From NCBI GenBank assembly GCA_963759175.1, contig CAVWXP010000017.1, forward strand, positions 186,001 through 250,000: a stretch of 64,000 nucleotides of DNA. The letters are read 5' to 3'. This stretch comes from SZUA-442 sp963759175 (lineage in GTDB: Bacteria > Actinomycetota > Acidimicrobiia > Spongiisociales > UBA5794). The notes under the pieces are model-generated. The model saw only the letters and a list, made by a program, of their open reading frames with translations. It made no database searches and was not told the origin of the DNA. Numbering within the stretch: position 1 is the stretch's first letter; the number at the start of each line of letters is the position of its first letter. This document shows, piece after piece, positions 1-8,747 of the stretch. Made by a program: the position numbers and the translations under genes.

Positions 1-704
1 GCGATCGGCTCGGGCTCAACCTCGAACCGGCATCGACCCAGGTGGTGGCCAGGGACCGCCATGCCCACTTCCTGTCCACCCTGGCCCTCACGGGCGCCAC
101 CATCGAACGGATCGCCACCGAGATCCGTCACTTGCAGCGCTCGGAGGTCGCCGAGGCGAGGGAGTCCTTTGGCAAGGGCCAGAAGGGCTCGTCTGCCATG
201 CCGCACAAACGCAACCCGATCGCTTCGGAAAACCTCACCGGCATTGCCAGGGTGCTTCGGGGTTATGCCTCTGCGGGGCTCGAGGATGTTGCCCTGTGGC
301 ACGAGCGGGACATCTCGCATTCCTCCGTCGAGCGGATCGTCCTCCCTGACGCAACGACCGCGCTCCACTACGCGCTGCGGCGTTTGACGCGGGTCGTCGA
401 CGGCTTGTTCGTGGATACCGATCGAATGGCGCAGAACCTCGCGGCCACGAGGGGCCTGGTCTACAGCCAGGCGGTGTTGTTGGCGCTGATCGATGGAGGC
501 TTGACGAGGGATGAGGCCTACCGGATCGTGCAACGCTGCGCCATGGCCGCATGGGACGAGGGCGGCACCCTCGCCGAGCGTCTCGCATCGGATCCAGACG
601 TGACGTTGGACCAGTCCACCCTCGACGCCTGCTTCACGACGGACCGCTTCCTCGCCAACGCGACGATCATCTTCGACCGCCTCGAGGCCTCCGTTCTTGC
701 GTAA
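1..704 (+). CDS. purB: Adenylosuccinate lyase, C-terminal part (5' end outside window)
   Basis: The frame is open from base 3, so the N-terminus lies upstream of the window. Adenylosuccinate lyase removes fumarate from SAICAR and from adenylosuccinate in purine synthesis. The fumarase/aspartase superfamily signature SSAMPHKRNPI is encoded near bases 190-222, followed by the conserved region around HERDISHSSVER (about 300-335). The stop codon TAA (702-704) lies inside the left arm of an intergenic hairpin repeat, so the last residues VLA are repeat-encoded. It is followed by other pur genes on the same strand, after an interruption. Identification is secure; the full length cannot be judged. 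Confidence 0.95.
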   Translation, partial: DRLGLNLEPASTQVVARDRHAHFLSTLALTGATIERIATEIRHLQRSEVAEARESFGKGQKGSSAMPHKRNPIASENLTGIARVLRGYASAGLEDVALWHERDISHSSVERIVLPDATTALHYALRRLTRVVDGLFVDTDRMAQNLAATRGLVYSQAVLLALIDGGLTRDEAYRIVQRCAMAAWDEGGTLAERLASDPDVTLDQSTLDACFTTDRFLANATIIFDRLEASVLA

Positions 705-742
705 CTGGTATCCGCACGGGTGGACGCGATTTACGCAAGAAC
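692..742 (+). repeat. Intergenic hairpin repeat, type II, copy 1
   Basis: The outer arms GTTCTTGCGTAA and TTACGCAAGAAC are complementary. The core reads ACTGGTATCCGCACGGG then TGGACGCGAT. The purB stop codon lies inside the left arm. The same core occurs at 41719, and its reverse complement at 6722, 12092 and 35424. Confidence 0.9.
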
Positions 743-772
743 ACGACGCGTCTTCCCTTCGCAAACTGGCCG

Positions 773-1726
773 ATGGCTCACAGTGGTCCCGTGTTGACGG
801 AACGAACGGAACTGCGTGCTGCCTCCGATCGCCGAACGGCAGTCGGGGCTCGTTACACGGAGCGACTCATCGCCGCCGGAATGAGTGCTCAGCAACCATC
901 AGCCGACGCGTCGAACGCGGTGAGCTCATCCGGCGCAGGCCCGGCGTCTATGCATTCGCTGGGACACCGGCCCTCGTCCAGCAGCAACTCGTCGCGGAGG
1001 TTCTCAGCGTCGATCCTCGGGCTGCTGCCTCTCACGACTCGGCGGCCCACCTCTGGGGCCTCATCACCTCCGAACCCCCGGAGTTCCACGTTGTCGTCCG
1101 ACGATGGCGCAGGGAGCTCCGGACGACAGCACCGCGTGCACGAGTCGCTCGACTTCGTTCCGAAGGACCGCGTGTGGAAGGACGGCATCCCCCTCACCAA
1201 TCCGACCCGGACCATCGTCGACCTTGGCGCAACGAGCAAGTGGCTCGTCGAGGCTGCGTTGACGTCGAGGCCTTCGTTCGGGGATCCTCAACATCGCCGA
1301 GATCGAAGCCTTCGTTCGCCGGGTCGCCAGGCGCGGACGACGTGGCGTCGGCGTGATCCGTCCGCTTCTGGAGTTCCACTCGACTTCTGGGGGCACCACC
1401 GAGAGCCCCCTTGAAGACATGTTCATGCGCTTGATACATGACAGCGGATTGCCTGCGCCTGATCCCACAGTTCGTCGTTCGAGAGCCAAGTGGCGAGCCG
1501 GTATCGAGGGCCGACTTCGCCTATCCATCCAGCCGGCTCCTGGTCGAACTGGACGGCCGCGACTACCACTCGGCATCCCGATCGCCTTCCAAGCTGACCG
1601 TGCGAAGCAGAACCGAACGCAGTATGCCTTGGATGGATGACGCTTCGATTCACCTGGTTCGACGTGACGCAGCGTCCGGACCACACCGTGTTGACCGTCC
1701 AGAAGGCCCTGCACCGCTGGACCTGA
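773..1726 (+). pseudogene. Decayed AbiEi-antitoxin-like / DUF559 endonuclease-like gene
   Basis: Pieces of one protein can be read across all three forward frames. They begin with an N-terminal segment from the ATG at 773. An AbiEi-like winged-helix segment follows (ISRRVERGELIRRRPGVYAF, about 895-960), then SHDSAAHLWGL. A middle part contains NPTRTIVDLGA (about 1198-1232). The C-terminus is DUF559/Vsr-like, with DFAYPSSRLLVELDGRDYH (about 1514-1570) and LRFTWFDVTQRPDHTVLTVQ (1640-1705). Single-domain-order proteins of this type are common in actinobacteria. At least five frame changes are needed, many more than in any other gene here, so it is probably a real pseudogene with possible added sequencing indels. 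A hairpin repeat flanks it on each side. Confidence 0.7.
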
Positions 1727-1727
1727 C

Positions 1728-1780
1728 CGTTCTTGCGTAACTGGCGTTCATCCTGGGTGAACGCCATTTACGCAAGAACG
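1728..1780 (+). repeat. Intergenic hairpin repeat, type I, copy 1
   Basis: Nearly perfect palindrome. The left arm is CGTTCTTGCGTAA + CTGGCGTTCA, the loop about 7 nt (TCCTGGG), and the right arm TGAACGCCA + TTTACGCAAGAACG. It begins 1 nt after the last stop of the decayed gene and lies between convergent genes. It shares outer arms with the type II copies but has a different core. Confidence 0.9.
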
Positions 1781-1791
1781 GGAGAGGGGGC

Positions 1792-2259
1792 CTACCGGTT
1801 CTGCATGTGGTGGGCGAGGGCGGTCAGTTTGTCGTCGAGGAAGGACCGCACGGACCCTTCGACGCCGATATCGTCGAGGGCTCGTTCCATGCACCCGAGC
1901 CACGTGGCGACCTCTTCGGCGCCGATAGCGAACGGCATGTGGCGCATCCTCATCCTGGGGTGACCCCGATCGGGCGTGTAGATCGCCGGTCCACCGGTCC
2001 ACTCCACGAGGTAGGCGTAGAGCTTGTCCCGAGACACCGTGTCGTCCTTGGGCAGCATCGCCCTCAGCGTCGGAGCATCGCCATCGATGATGTCGTAGAA
2101 CCGATCCACGATCGACCGGATGACGACGTCACCACCGACGGCCTCGAACGGCGTCGGCTCGGGTCCCCACGGATGACCCTCACCTGCTTCGACCGCAGGC
2201 CGGCGGAGCTCGACGGAGCGCGGATCGAGCGGAATGCGAGGGGCCGACCCGTCACCCAT
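1792..2259 (-). CDS. glbO: Group II truncated hemoglobin (trHbO-like)
   Basis: 155 aa, about the expected size for a 2-on-2 globin. A typical group II segment is present: RFYDIIDGDAPTLRAML near residues 60-75, then TGGPAIYTPDRGHPRMRMRH with the likely proximal His, followed by MPFAIG, WLGCM and AL. Group II globins bind heme and O2 and are linked to oxygen or NO chemistry in the cytoplasm. The start chosen is the ATG at 2259, which overlaps the stop of the upstream GNAT gene by 8 nt, giving a two-gene unit. An upstream in-frame ATG at 2340 would add 27 residues that read as GNAT shadow. Function is inferred from family. Confidence 0.85.
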   Translation of the reverse strand: MGDGSAPRIPLDPRSVELRRPAVEAGEGHPWGPEPTPFEAVGGDVVIRSIVDRFYDIIDGDAPTLRAMLPKDDTVSRDKLYAYLVEWTGGPAIYTPDRGHPRMRMRHMPFAIGAEEVATWLGCMERALDDIGVEGSVRSFLDDKLTALAHHMQNR

Positions 2260-2674
2260 CGGAGAACCCCCATTCGAAGACCACGGCATCCTCTGCGACC
2301 TCCGCACCGGCGGACCGATAGGTGGCCAGGGCAGCGGCATTCCCGGGTTCGGTCAGCACCCACATTCCCCGCAGACCGCGATTCCTGGCGAGCGCTTCGA
2401 GCGCTGCGACCAATGCCCGACCGATGCCCTGCCCACGCCAGCGCTCATCGACGCCGAGTTCGTACAGGAGCATCTCGGTTTCCTTGTCGGGATGGGCGAT
2501 CTCGACCCCGGTGACGAAACCGGCTGGTTCCTCGTCGATGTACGCCACGAGGCAGTGGTTGCCTTCCGAAGCGAGGAAGCCACCCGCCCGGTCCGCCGAC
2601 GGTGCCTCATCGAACAGGTGCCCGGCCGCCACCAGTGCATCGACGTCGCTCGTGTCGAGCTTCCTGATGTCCAT
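2252..2674 (-). CDS. GNAT family N-acetyltransferase (AAC(3)-I-like)
   Basis: 140 aa, single GNAT fold. The acetyl-CoA site motif A is seen as LGVDERWRGQGIGRALVAAL (about residues 73-92), preceded by the strand EMLLYEL and followed by a TEPGNAAALATYRSAG segment (motif B). The organisation resembles aminoglycoside 3-N-acetyltransferase I-like GNATs, which often have a different or unknown substrate, so no resistance role is claimed. It lies upstream of and overlaps the globin gene. It is divergent from purC, with about 76 nt between the two starts. Confidence 0.75.
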   Translation of the reverse strand: MDIRKLDTSDVDALVAAGHLFDEAPSADRAGGFLASEGNHCLVAYIDEEPAGFVTGVEIAHPDKETEMLLYELGVDERWRGQGIGRALVAALEALARNRGLRGMWVLTEPGNAAALATYRSAGAEVAEDAVVFEWGFSDG

Positions 2675-2738
2675 GGCGCGACACTACCGGCGACCCGCAC
2701 GATGCGAGGTGCACAGATCCGACGAAGCGCTCCACGGC

Positions 2739-2744
2739 TACCAT
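2739..2744 (+). promoter_or_regulatory. Likely -10 element of purC (leaderless start)
   Basis: TACCAT ends 6 nt before the GTG start of purC. This matches the TANNNT hexamers placed 6-10 nt before many other starts in the window and implies a leaderless transcript. Confidence 0.45.
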
Positions 2745-2750
2745 CGCCCC

Positions 2751-3641
2751 GTGGCGGCGCTGCAACACGTTGGATCAGGCAAGGTTCGGGAGATCTTCCG
2801 TATCGACGCAGACCATCTGTTCATCGTCGCCAGTGACCGCATCTCAGCCTTCGACGTCGTCCTCGACCGGGACATCCCCCGCAAGGGGCAGGTCCTGACC
2901 GGCGTCTCGTTGCACTGGTTCGATCTCCTCGTCACACCGAACCACCTCGTCTCGGCGGACACCCGTGAGATGGACTTCCTCACGCCCGACCAACGGGCCG
3001 ACTACGCGGGGCGATCGATGCTCGTGCGTGCCGCCGAGGTGATTCCCATGGAATGCGTCGTACGCGGCTACCTGTACGGGTCGTCGTGGAAGGAGTACGC
3101 CGCTGGAGGCGGACCGACGACCGAACACCTTCCTGCAGGGCTCCAGATGGCGAGCCAACTCCCCGACCCCATCTTCACGCCGGCCACCAAAGCCGAATCC
3201 GGCCATGACGTGAACCTCACCGAGGCCGATGCCAGGGAGTTCGTCGGCAACGACCTGTACGAGGAGCTCGAGGCGCGCTCGCTGGCGATCTACCTGGCCG
3301 GTGCCGAGTACGCCGCTCAACGCGGGATCATCCTCGCCGACACCAAGTTCGAGTTCGGCAGGGTCGACAACGAGATCATCCTCATCGACGAGGTGCTCAC
3401 CCCCGACAGCTCCCGATACTGGCCGGCCGATGCCTGGGCCGCCGGTGCCGTCATGCCGTCGTTCGACAAGCAACCCGTCCGCGACTGGCTCGAGGAGCAG
3501 GATGGCTGGGACAAGGCACCTCCTGCCCCGTCCCTACCCGACGCGGTCGTCGCCGAGACTTCCGAGCGATACATCACGGCCTACGAGTTGCTGACCGAGC
3601 GCCCGTTCGTCGACTACCTCGTTTCCATGGGGGCCGCATGA
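2751..3641 (+). CDS. purC: Phosphoribosylaminoimidazole-succinocarboxamide synthase
   Basis: 296 aa. SAICAR synthetase joins CAIR and aspartate using ATP. It begins VAALQHVGSGKVREIFRI from GTG 2751, with the glycine-rich GSGKVREIF nucleotide loop. Family signatures MECVVRGYLYGSSWKEY (about residues 101-117) and ILADTKFEFGR (about 192-202) are intact. The GTG start fits family length and lies 6 nt after a good -10 hexamer. ATGs further upstream in frame run through non-conserved sequence. It overlaps purS by 4 nt (ATGA) and heads purCSQL. Confidence 0.97.
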   Translation: MAALQHVGSGKVREIFRIDADHLFIVASDRISAFDVVLDRDIPRKGQVLTGVSLHWFDLLVTPNHLVSADTREMDFLTPDQRADYAGRSMLVRAAEVIPMECVVRGYLYGSSWKEYAAGGGPTTEHLPAGLQMASQLPDPIFTPATKAESGHDVNLTEADAREFVGNDLYEELEARSLAIYLAGAEYAAQRGIILADTKFEFGRVDNEIILIDEVLTPDSSRYWPADAWAAGAVMPSFDKQPVRDWLEEQDGWDKAPPAPSLPDAVVAETSERYITAYELLTERPFVDYLVSMGAA

Positions 3642-3883
3642 CACGATCCTTCCGGGTGACCATCACTCGCAAGCCGGGCCTCTCGGACCCCGAGGGCGCG
3701 ACGTCCCACAAGGCACTCACCGACCTCGGGTTCACCGAGGTGTCGGGCGTCTCGTTCGGTCGCGTGATCACGCTCACACTCGACGCCGACGACGATGATG
3801 TCATGGACCGGATCCACGACATGTGCAGCAAGCTGCTCGCAAACCCGGTCATCGAGGACTACACCGTCGAGGAGATCTCGTGA
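3638..3883 (+). CDS. purS: Phosphoribosylformylglycinamidine synthase subunit PurS
   Basis: 81 aa, typical PurS length. The pattern VTITRKPGLSDPEGATSHKAL and the later DLGFTEVSGVSFGRVITL are characteristic. PurS is the small structural subunit that bridges PurQ and PurL in the three-part FGAM synthase of Gram-positive type. The start ATG overlaps the purC stop and its own stop overlaps the purQ GTG, so translation is coupled. Confidence 0.95.
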   Translation: MTRSFRVTITRKPGLSDPEGATSHKALTDLGFTEVSGVSFGRVITLTLDADDDDVMDRIHDMCSKLLANPVIEDYTVEEIS

Positions 3884-4572
3884 GGATCGCCGTCGCGGTC
3901 TTCCCCGGCACCAACTGCGAGCACGACATCGTCCACGCACTCGCCGCGGCCGGCGCCGATGCCGATCTGGTGTGGCACCGCGAAACCGACCTGTCCGGGG
4001 CAGATGGCGTGGTGCTTCCGGGCGGTTTCGCCCACGGCGACTACCTCCGCACCGGTGCGATCGCCCGGTTCTCGCCGATCATGGCGGAGGTCGAACGCAT
4101 GGCCGCGGCGGGAAACCCCGTGCTCGGCGTCTGCAACGGTTTCCAAATCCTCTGCGAAGCCGGACTTCTTCCGGGCGCCCTCATCGCCAACCGGGACCTC
4201 AAGTTCATCTGTCGACCGATCCACCTGCGTGTCGAGTCCACCGACAGTGTGCTGACACGGGCCGCTTCCGTCGGACAGGTGTTGTCGATACCCCTCAATT
4301 CGTACGAGGGCAACTACGTCGCCACCGACATCGATGCCATCGAGGGTGCGGGCGATGTGATCCTCCGCTACTCGGATGGCTCCGGCACCGTGGGCGAGGC
4401 GACCAACCCGAACGGATCGACGAACTCGATCGCCGGTATCACGAACGCCGCACGCAACGTGGCGGGGTTGATGCCCCATCCTGAGCGTGCCTCGGAGGCC
4501 ATTCTCGGTTCCGAGGACGGGATGGTGCTCATCGAAGGATTCGTGGCGTCAACCGAACTCGTATCGGCATGA
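3880..4572 (+). CDS. purQ: Phosphoribosylformylglycinamidine synthase subunit PurQ (glutaminase)
   Basis: 230 aa class I glutamine amidotransferase that supplies ammonia to PurL. The oxyanion-hole region VVLPGGFAHGDYLRTGAIA is present, as are the catalytic Cys in VLGVCNGFQILCEAG (about residues 82-96) and the His/Glu pair in LMPHPERASE near the C-terminus. The GTG start at 3880 overlaps the purS stop (GTGA) and gives the canonical N-terminus RIAVAVFPGTNCEHD. The stop overlaps purL by 4 nt. Confidence 0.96.
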   Translation: MRIAVAVFPGTNCEHDIVHALAAAGADADLVWHRETDLSGADGVVLPGGFAHGDYLRTGAIARFSPIMAEVERMAAAGNPVLGVCNGFQILCEAGLLPGALIANRDLKFICRPIHLRVESTDSVLTRAASVGQVLSIPLNSYEGNYVATDIDAIEGAGDVILRYSDGSGTVGEATNPNGSTNSIAGITNAARNVAGLMPHPERASEAILGSEDGMVLIEGFVASTELVSA

Positions 4573-6720
4573 GCACCCCGGCGCACATCGAGCTCGGCAT
4601 GACCGATGACGAGTATCGCCACGTCATCGAGGTCCTCGGGCGTGAACCCATGGCGGCCGAATTGGCCATGTACTCGGTCATGTGGTCCGAGCACTGCTCG
4701 TACAAGTCCTCCCGGGCGCACCTCGGTCGGTTCTCGTCCGACCAACCCTGGGTCGTGGTGGGGCCCGGTGAGAATGCAGGCGTCGTGGATCTCGGCGACG
4801 GCTGGTTGGCCGCATTGCGCATCGAGAGCCACAACCATCCGAGCTTCGTCGAGCCCTACCAGGGTGCCGCAACCGGCGTGGGAGGCATCCTGCGCGATGT
4901 CTTCACGATGGGGGCGCGGCCGATCGCCGTGTGGGATCCCCTCCGTTTCGGCCCACTCGACGACCCCCACAACCGCTATCTGCTCGAAGGCGTCGTGTCG
5001 GGCATCGCCGGGTACGGAAACGCCGTTGGCGTCCCGACACTCGGGGGCGAGGTGGAGTTCGCTGACCGGTTCTCGAAGAACCCACTCGTCAACGTGATGG
5101 CCCTCGGGATCCTGAGGCAGGAACAGCTGGTGCTCTCGGCGGCGTCGGGCGTCGGCAACCTGGCGATCCTCCTTGGGAACGCCACCGGACGGGACGGCAT
5201 AGGAGGGGCGTCGATCCTGGCTTCGGCATCCTTCGAGGAGGGCGACGAGGGCAAACGGCCCAATGTCCAGGTGGGCGATCCGTTCGAGGAGAAGAAGCTG
5301 ATCGAGGCATGCCTCGAGCTGTACGAACGTGACCTCGTCGTTGCGATCCAGGACCTCGGGGCGGCAGGTATCTCCTGCGCCACATCCGAGGTTGCCGGCA
5401 ACGGCGGGATGGGTATGGAGGTCGACCTCGACAGGGTCCACCTGCGCGAGCACGACATGACGCCGGGCGAGATCCTCATGTCCGAGTCACAGGAACGCAT
5501 GCTCGCCATCGTCACACCCGCCAACGAGGCAGAGGTGCTCGCCCTCGCCGAGAAGTGGGAGATCGAGGCATCGACGATCGGCACCGTGACGGAGGGACCA
5601 CTCCTCACCGTGCACGCGAAGGGTGAACTCGTGGCCGAGGTGCCCGCTGCATCCCTCGCGGACGATGCTCCCCTCTACCACCGACCCGCCCACGAGCCCG
5701 GATACATCGCCGAGGCATGGTCCGAGGTCCCCGACGTGCCCGATGACGTCGACGTTGCGGATGCCCTGCGCACCCTGCTCGACGACCCGGCGATCGGTGA
5801 CCGGTCGTGGATATCGGACCAGTACGACCACATGCTGTTCCTCAACACCGTCATCGAGCCCGGCCACGACGGTTCGCTGCTGCGGGTCAAGGGAACCAAC
5901 AAGGCAATGGCGGTATCCACCGACGGGGATGCCTTCCGTACCTATCTCGACCCCCGTCGCGGCGCGGCACGAATCGTCTTCGAGTCCGCCCTCAACGTCG
6001 CGGTGACCGGAGCCAGGCCGTATGCACTCGTCGACAACCTGAACTTCGGCAACCCCGAGGTGCCGGGCGTGATGTGGCAGTTCATCGAGGCGGTCGATGG
6101 CATGGCGTGGGCGTGCGAGGAATTGGACGTTCCCGTCGTCGGCGGCAACGTGTCGTTCTACAACCAGACCGACGGGGTCGATATCTACCCCGCCCCCGTC
6201 GTGGGGATGCTCGGCTTCTGCGACCCCATGCCCGAGCAGCCGCCGCGCCTCGATCGCGCGCGGGCAGGCATGTCGGTGTGGCTCGTGGGTCCTGAGGAGG
6301 TGGGCGATTTCGCTGCATCCGCGTATGACCGCATCATCAACGGTGCCGTGCGTGGCCGCCCGGCCGATGTCGACGGGGACACCGCGCGCCACATGGTGTC
6401 CGCTGCGGCGAACCTCGCGTTCGATGTGCCCGTCCTCCACGACGTGTCGACGGGCGGCGTTGCCGTTGCCATTGCCGAGATCGCCATCAAGTCAGGGGTC
6501 GGGATCACGGTCGATGCCCTGTCCGGGCGGGACTTGCTGGATGAGACGCCACTGCGCTTCATCGCCGTCGCCGAAGGGGACACGTTGGACACACCAGAGC
6601 CACATCGCACGGATCGGGACCGTCGGTGGTAGCGGCCTCGAGTTCGGAACGAGTGGCTCCATCGACCTCGATGAGGCCGCGACGATCTGGCGCAACGCAC
6701 TCCCCCGCCGGATGACGTGA
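4569..6720 (+). CDS. purL: Phosphoribosylformylglycinamidine synthase subunit PurL (one frameshift)
   Basis: FGAM synthase catalytic subunit. The main frame carries YSVMWSEHCSYKSSRAHL, the substrate loop ESHNHPSFVEPYQGAATGVG, an AIQDLGAAGISCATSE segment and VVGGNVSFYNQT. The first frame stops at 6632. The family C-terminus (IARIGTVGG, then DEAATIWRNALP) continues in the +1 frame to the TGA at 6718-6720. The break lies between about 6570 and 6605. Total length is 2152 nt (net +1), about 717 residues, slightly shorter than usual near the break. purL is needed for purine synthesis, so a base-insertion error is more likely than gene loss. The stop is 1 nt before a hairpin repeat. Confidence 0.93.
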
Positions 6721-6721
6721 C

Positions 6722-6772
6722 CGTTCTTGCGTAGATCCTGTCCGCCCGTGCGGATGCGGTTTACGCAAGAAC
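6722..6772 (-). repeat. Intergenic hairpin repeat, type II, copy 2 (inverted)
   Basis: Outer arms CGTTCTTGCGTA and TTACGCAAGAAC. The core GATCCTGTCCGCCCGTGCGG is the reverse complement of the core at 692. It begins 1 nt after the purL stop. Confidence 0.9.
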
Positions 6773-6782
6773 AGGAAAGGAG

Positions 6783-8195
6783 ATGGATGTGGACCGGGTC
6801 GTAGGGCTGCGAGCGGTCGATCAGGCGGCGATGCTGCGCAGGCGCGAGATCTCGGCGGTGGAACTCCTCGACGCCCACCTCGAGCGGATCGACGAGGTCA
6901 ACCCCACGCTCAACGCCATCGTGACGCAGACGCCCGATCTCGCACGGGCGATGGCCGAGGACGCCGATCGGGCCCTGGCCGAAGGCGGCGCGCTGCCGCT
7001 GCTGACCGGGCTCCCGGTGGTGCACAAGGACACCCACGAGACGAAGGGCATCCGCACCACGTTCGGGTCCCCGGTGTACCGCAACTACGTGCCGACCCGC
7101 AACGCCCTCATCGTGCAGCGCCAACAGGACGCCGGCGCTGTGACCCTCGGCAAGACGAACACACCCCAACACGGCGCGGGCAGCCAGACGTTCAACGAGG
7201 TGTTCGGCCTCACACGGAACCCATGGAATCCGGACTACACGCCCGGCGGGTCCTCGGGCGGTGCGGCCGTGTCGATCGCCACGGGTATGGCGGCGCTCGC
7301 CGACGGATCGGACTACGGGGCGTCGTTGCGGAACCCGGCCTCGTTCACCAACACGGTCGGATTCCGGCCATCGCCCGGTCGCATCCCCTCGTGGCCGTCG
7401 AAGGACGTGTGGGCACACCACAGTGTCCACGGCCCGATCGCACGCACCGTCGAGGACATCGCCCTCTTCATGGCAGCGGCGGCGGGACCGGACCATCGCA
7501 TCCCCATCTCCATCGACGAACCGGGTTCGGTCTTCGCCACGCCCCTCTCTGCCGATTGGTCAGGTGTACCGATCGCATGGTCACAGGACCTCGGCGGGCT
7601 GCCGATCGATCCAGTGGTCACGGAGACGCTCGCTCCCGCCCGATCGACCCTCACCGACATCGGCTTCGATGTGATCGATGCAGAACCCGACGTCCGCGGG
7701 GCCGAGGAAGCCTTCACCGTGTTGCGGGGGGCCGTGTACGCACGGCAGTTCGCTGAGGCCATCCGGCGCGATCCCGATGCCTACAAGCCCACCATCCACG
7801 AGAACACGGAGTACGGCCTGACACTCAGCGCAGAGGAGATCGGACGCGCCGTCGAGACCGAGACACGTGTCCGGAACCGGTTCAGGCGTTTCCTCGACGA
7901 GCACCGTTTCCTCGCACTGCCGACAACGGCCGTTCCGCCGTTCCCCGTGTCGGTGGAGTATCCGAGCGAGATCGCCGGCACGCCGATGCGCAACTACACC
8001 TCGTGGTTTGCGAGCTGCTTCATCATCTCCCTCGCTGGGTTGCCTGCGATATCGGTGCCTGCCGGCTTCACAGACGACGGCCTACCCATCGGCCTCCAGA
8101 TCGTCGGTCGATCGAAGGCGGACGTCGATGTGCTGCGGGCGGCGTACGCGTTCCAGCAGGCCACCATGTGGTGGCAGCGCCAGCCACCGATCTGA
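6783..8195 (+). CDS. Amidase signature family amidase
   Basis: 470 aa, with the amidase-signature Ser-cisSer-Lys arrangement. The Lys is in LPVVHKDTHETKGI (about residue 82), the cis-Ser in TPGGSSGGAA (about 155-160), and the nucleophile Ser in GSDYGASLRNPASF (about 175-188). The last motif normally reads DGGGSIR and here is DYGASLR. Enzymes of this family hydrolyse amides; GatA is a member, but no gatB or gatC is adjacent and the substrate cannot be told. The start ATG at 6783 sits just after AGGAAAGGAG; the GTG at 6789 has better spacing and is an alternative. It is downstream of the hairpin repeat, not obviously co-transcribed with purL. Confidence 0.85.
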   Translation: MDVDRVVGLRAVDQAAMLRRREISAVELLDAHLERIDEVNPTLNAIVTQTPDLARAMAEDADRALAEGGALPLLTGLPVVHKDTHETKGIRTTFGSPVYRNYVPTRNALIVQRQQDAGAVTLGKTNTPQHGAGSQTFNEVFGLTRNPWNPDYTPGGSSGGAAVSIATGMAALADGSDYGASLRNPASFTNTVGFRPSPGRIPSWPSKDVWAHHSVHGPIARTVEDIALFMAAAAGPDHRIPISIDEPGSVFATPLSADWSGVPIAWSQDLGGLPIDPVVTETLAPARSTLTDIGFDVIDAEPDVRGAEEAFTVLRGAVYARQFAEAIRRDPDAYKPTIHENTEYGLTLSAEEIGRAVETETRVRNRFRRFLDEHRFLALPTTAVPPFPVSVEYPSEIAGTPMRNYTSWFASCFIISLAGLPAISVPAGFTDDGLPIGLQIVGRSKADVDVLRAAYAFQQATMWWQRQPPI

Positions 8196-8199
8196 GGGC

Positions 8200-8526
8200 T
8201 CAGGATCCCGGGAGGATGTCCACCTCGTCGGTCCCCTTGTACAGGGTCGCCTGGAACGGACGGGTCTGGTCGACGTGGTCCATCCACTCCTGGAGGGCCT
8301 GGACGTTCGTGGGATCGCCGAAACCCGACCCGAGGGCGGCGTAGTCCGCGATGCCCCACCGGGTCTCATTCGTGTAGTCACCGAACGCACGCACGGCGAA
8401 GAACGTACCGCGGTACTCCCATCCTTCCGGGGCGTGATCCCGCAGGACCGCCTCGTTGTCCCCGAGCCATGTGCGGAACTCAGTGCTCCTGTTCGGCTTG
8501 ACGTCGTATCGCAGGACGTACTCCAT
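8200..8526 (-). CDS. Conserved hypothetical protein, possibly dimeric alpha/beta-barrel fold
   Basis: 108 aa, acidic and aromatic-rich. It opens with a beta strand MEYVLRYDVKPN and later YRGTFFAVRAFGDY, a spacing like small ferredoxin-like (dimeric alpha/beta barrel) proteins. No catalytic motif or name is recognised. The start ATG at 8526 has GTGAGGT immediately upstream as a ribosome-binding site. It converges with the amidase (4 nt between stops). On its upstream side is a 221-nt divergent gap that holds a type I hairpin. Confidence 0.6.
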   Translation of the reverse strand: MEYVLRYDVKPNRSTEFRTWLGDNEAVLRDHAPEGWEYRGTFFAVRAFGDYTNETRWGIADYAALGSGFGDPTNVQALQEWMDHVDQTRPFQATLYKGTDEVDILPGS

Positions 8527-8627
8527 ACCTCACGCTCCCTGTCGTTGGGCGGACGTCGACAACCCTACGCACCCGACCCGGACGATGTCGTGGCGCCCAC
8601 CACCGGCCACTTTGCATCGACTGCATC

Positions 8628-8680
8628 CGTTCTTGCGTAAATGGCGTTCGTCCTGGGTGAACGCCATTTACGCAAGAACG
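8628..8680 (+). repeat. Intergenic hairpin repeat, type I, copy 2
   Basis: Arms CGTTCTTGCGTAA + ATGGCGTTC and GAACGCCAT + TTACGCAAGAACG. One core base differs from the other type I copies (GTTCG instead of GTTCA). This is the only copy not beside a stop codon: it lies between two divergently transcribed genes. Confidence 0.9.
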
Positions 8681-8747
8681 GGGGAGGTCACCGATCGGAC
8701 GGTAGGGAAGGTCGGACGAGCTTTGCGGTGGGGATCGTTACCGTTCC

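Noticed and set aside
4569..6720. Programmed +1 frameshift in purL
   Set aside because: No slippery or stop-adjacent motif such as CUU-UGA at the break, and the same +1 break occurs in many unrelated genes, so sequence error is more likely.
6783..8195. Calling the amidase GatA
   Set aside because: No gatB or gatC is adjacent and the DYGASLR motif departs from GatA; a general amidase is the safer call.
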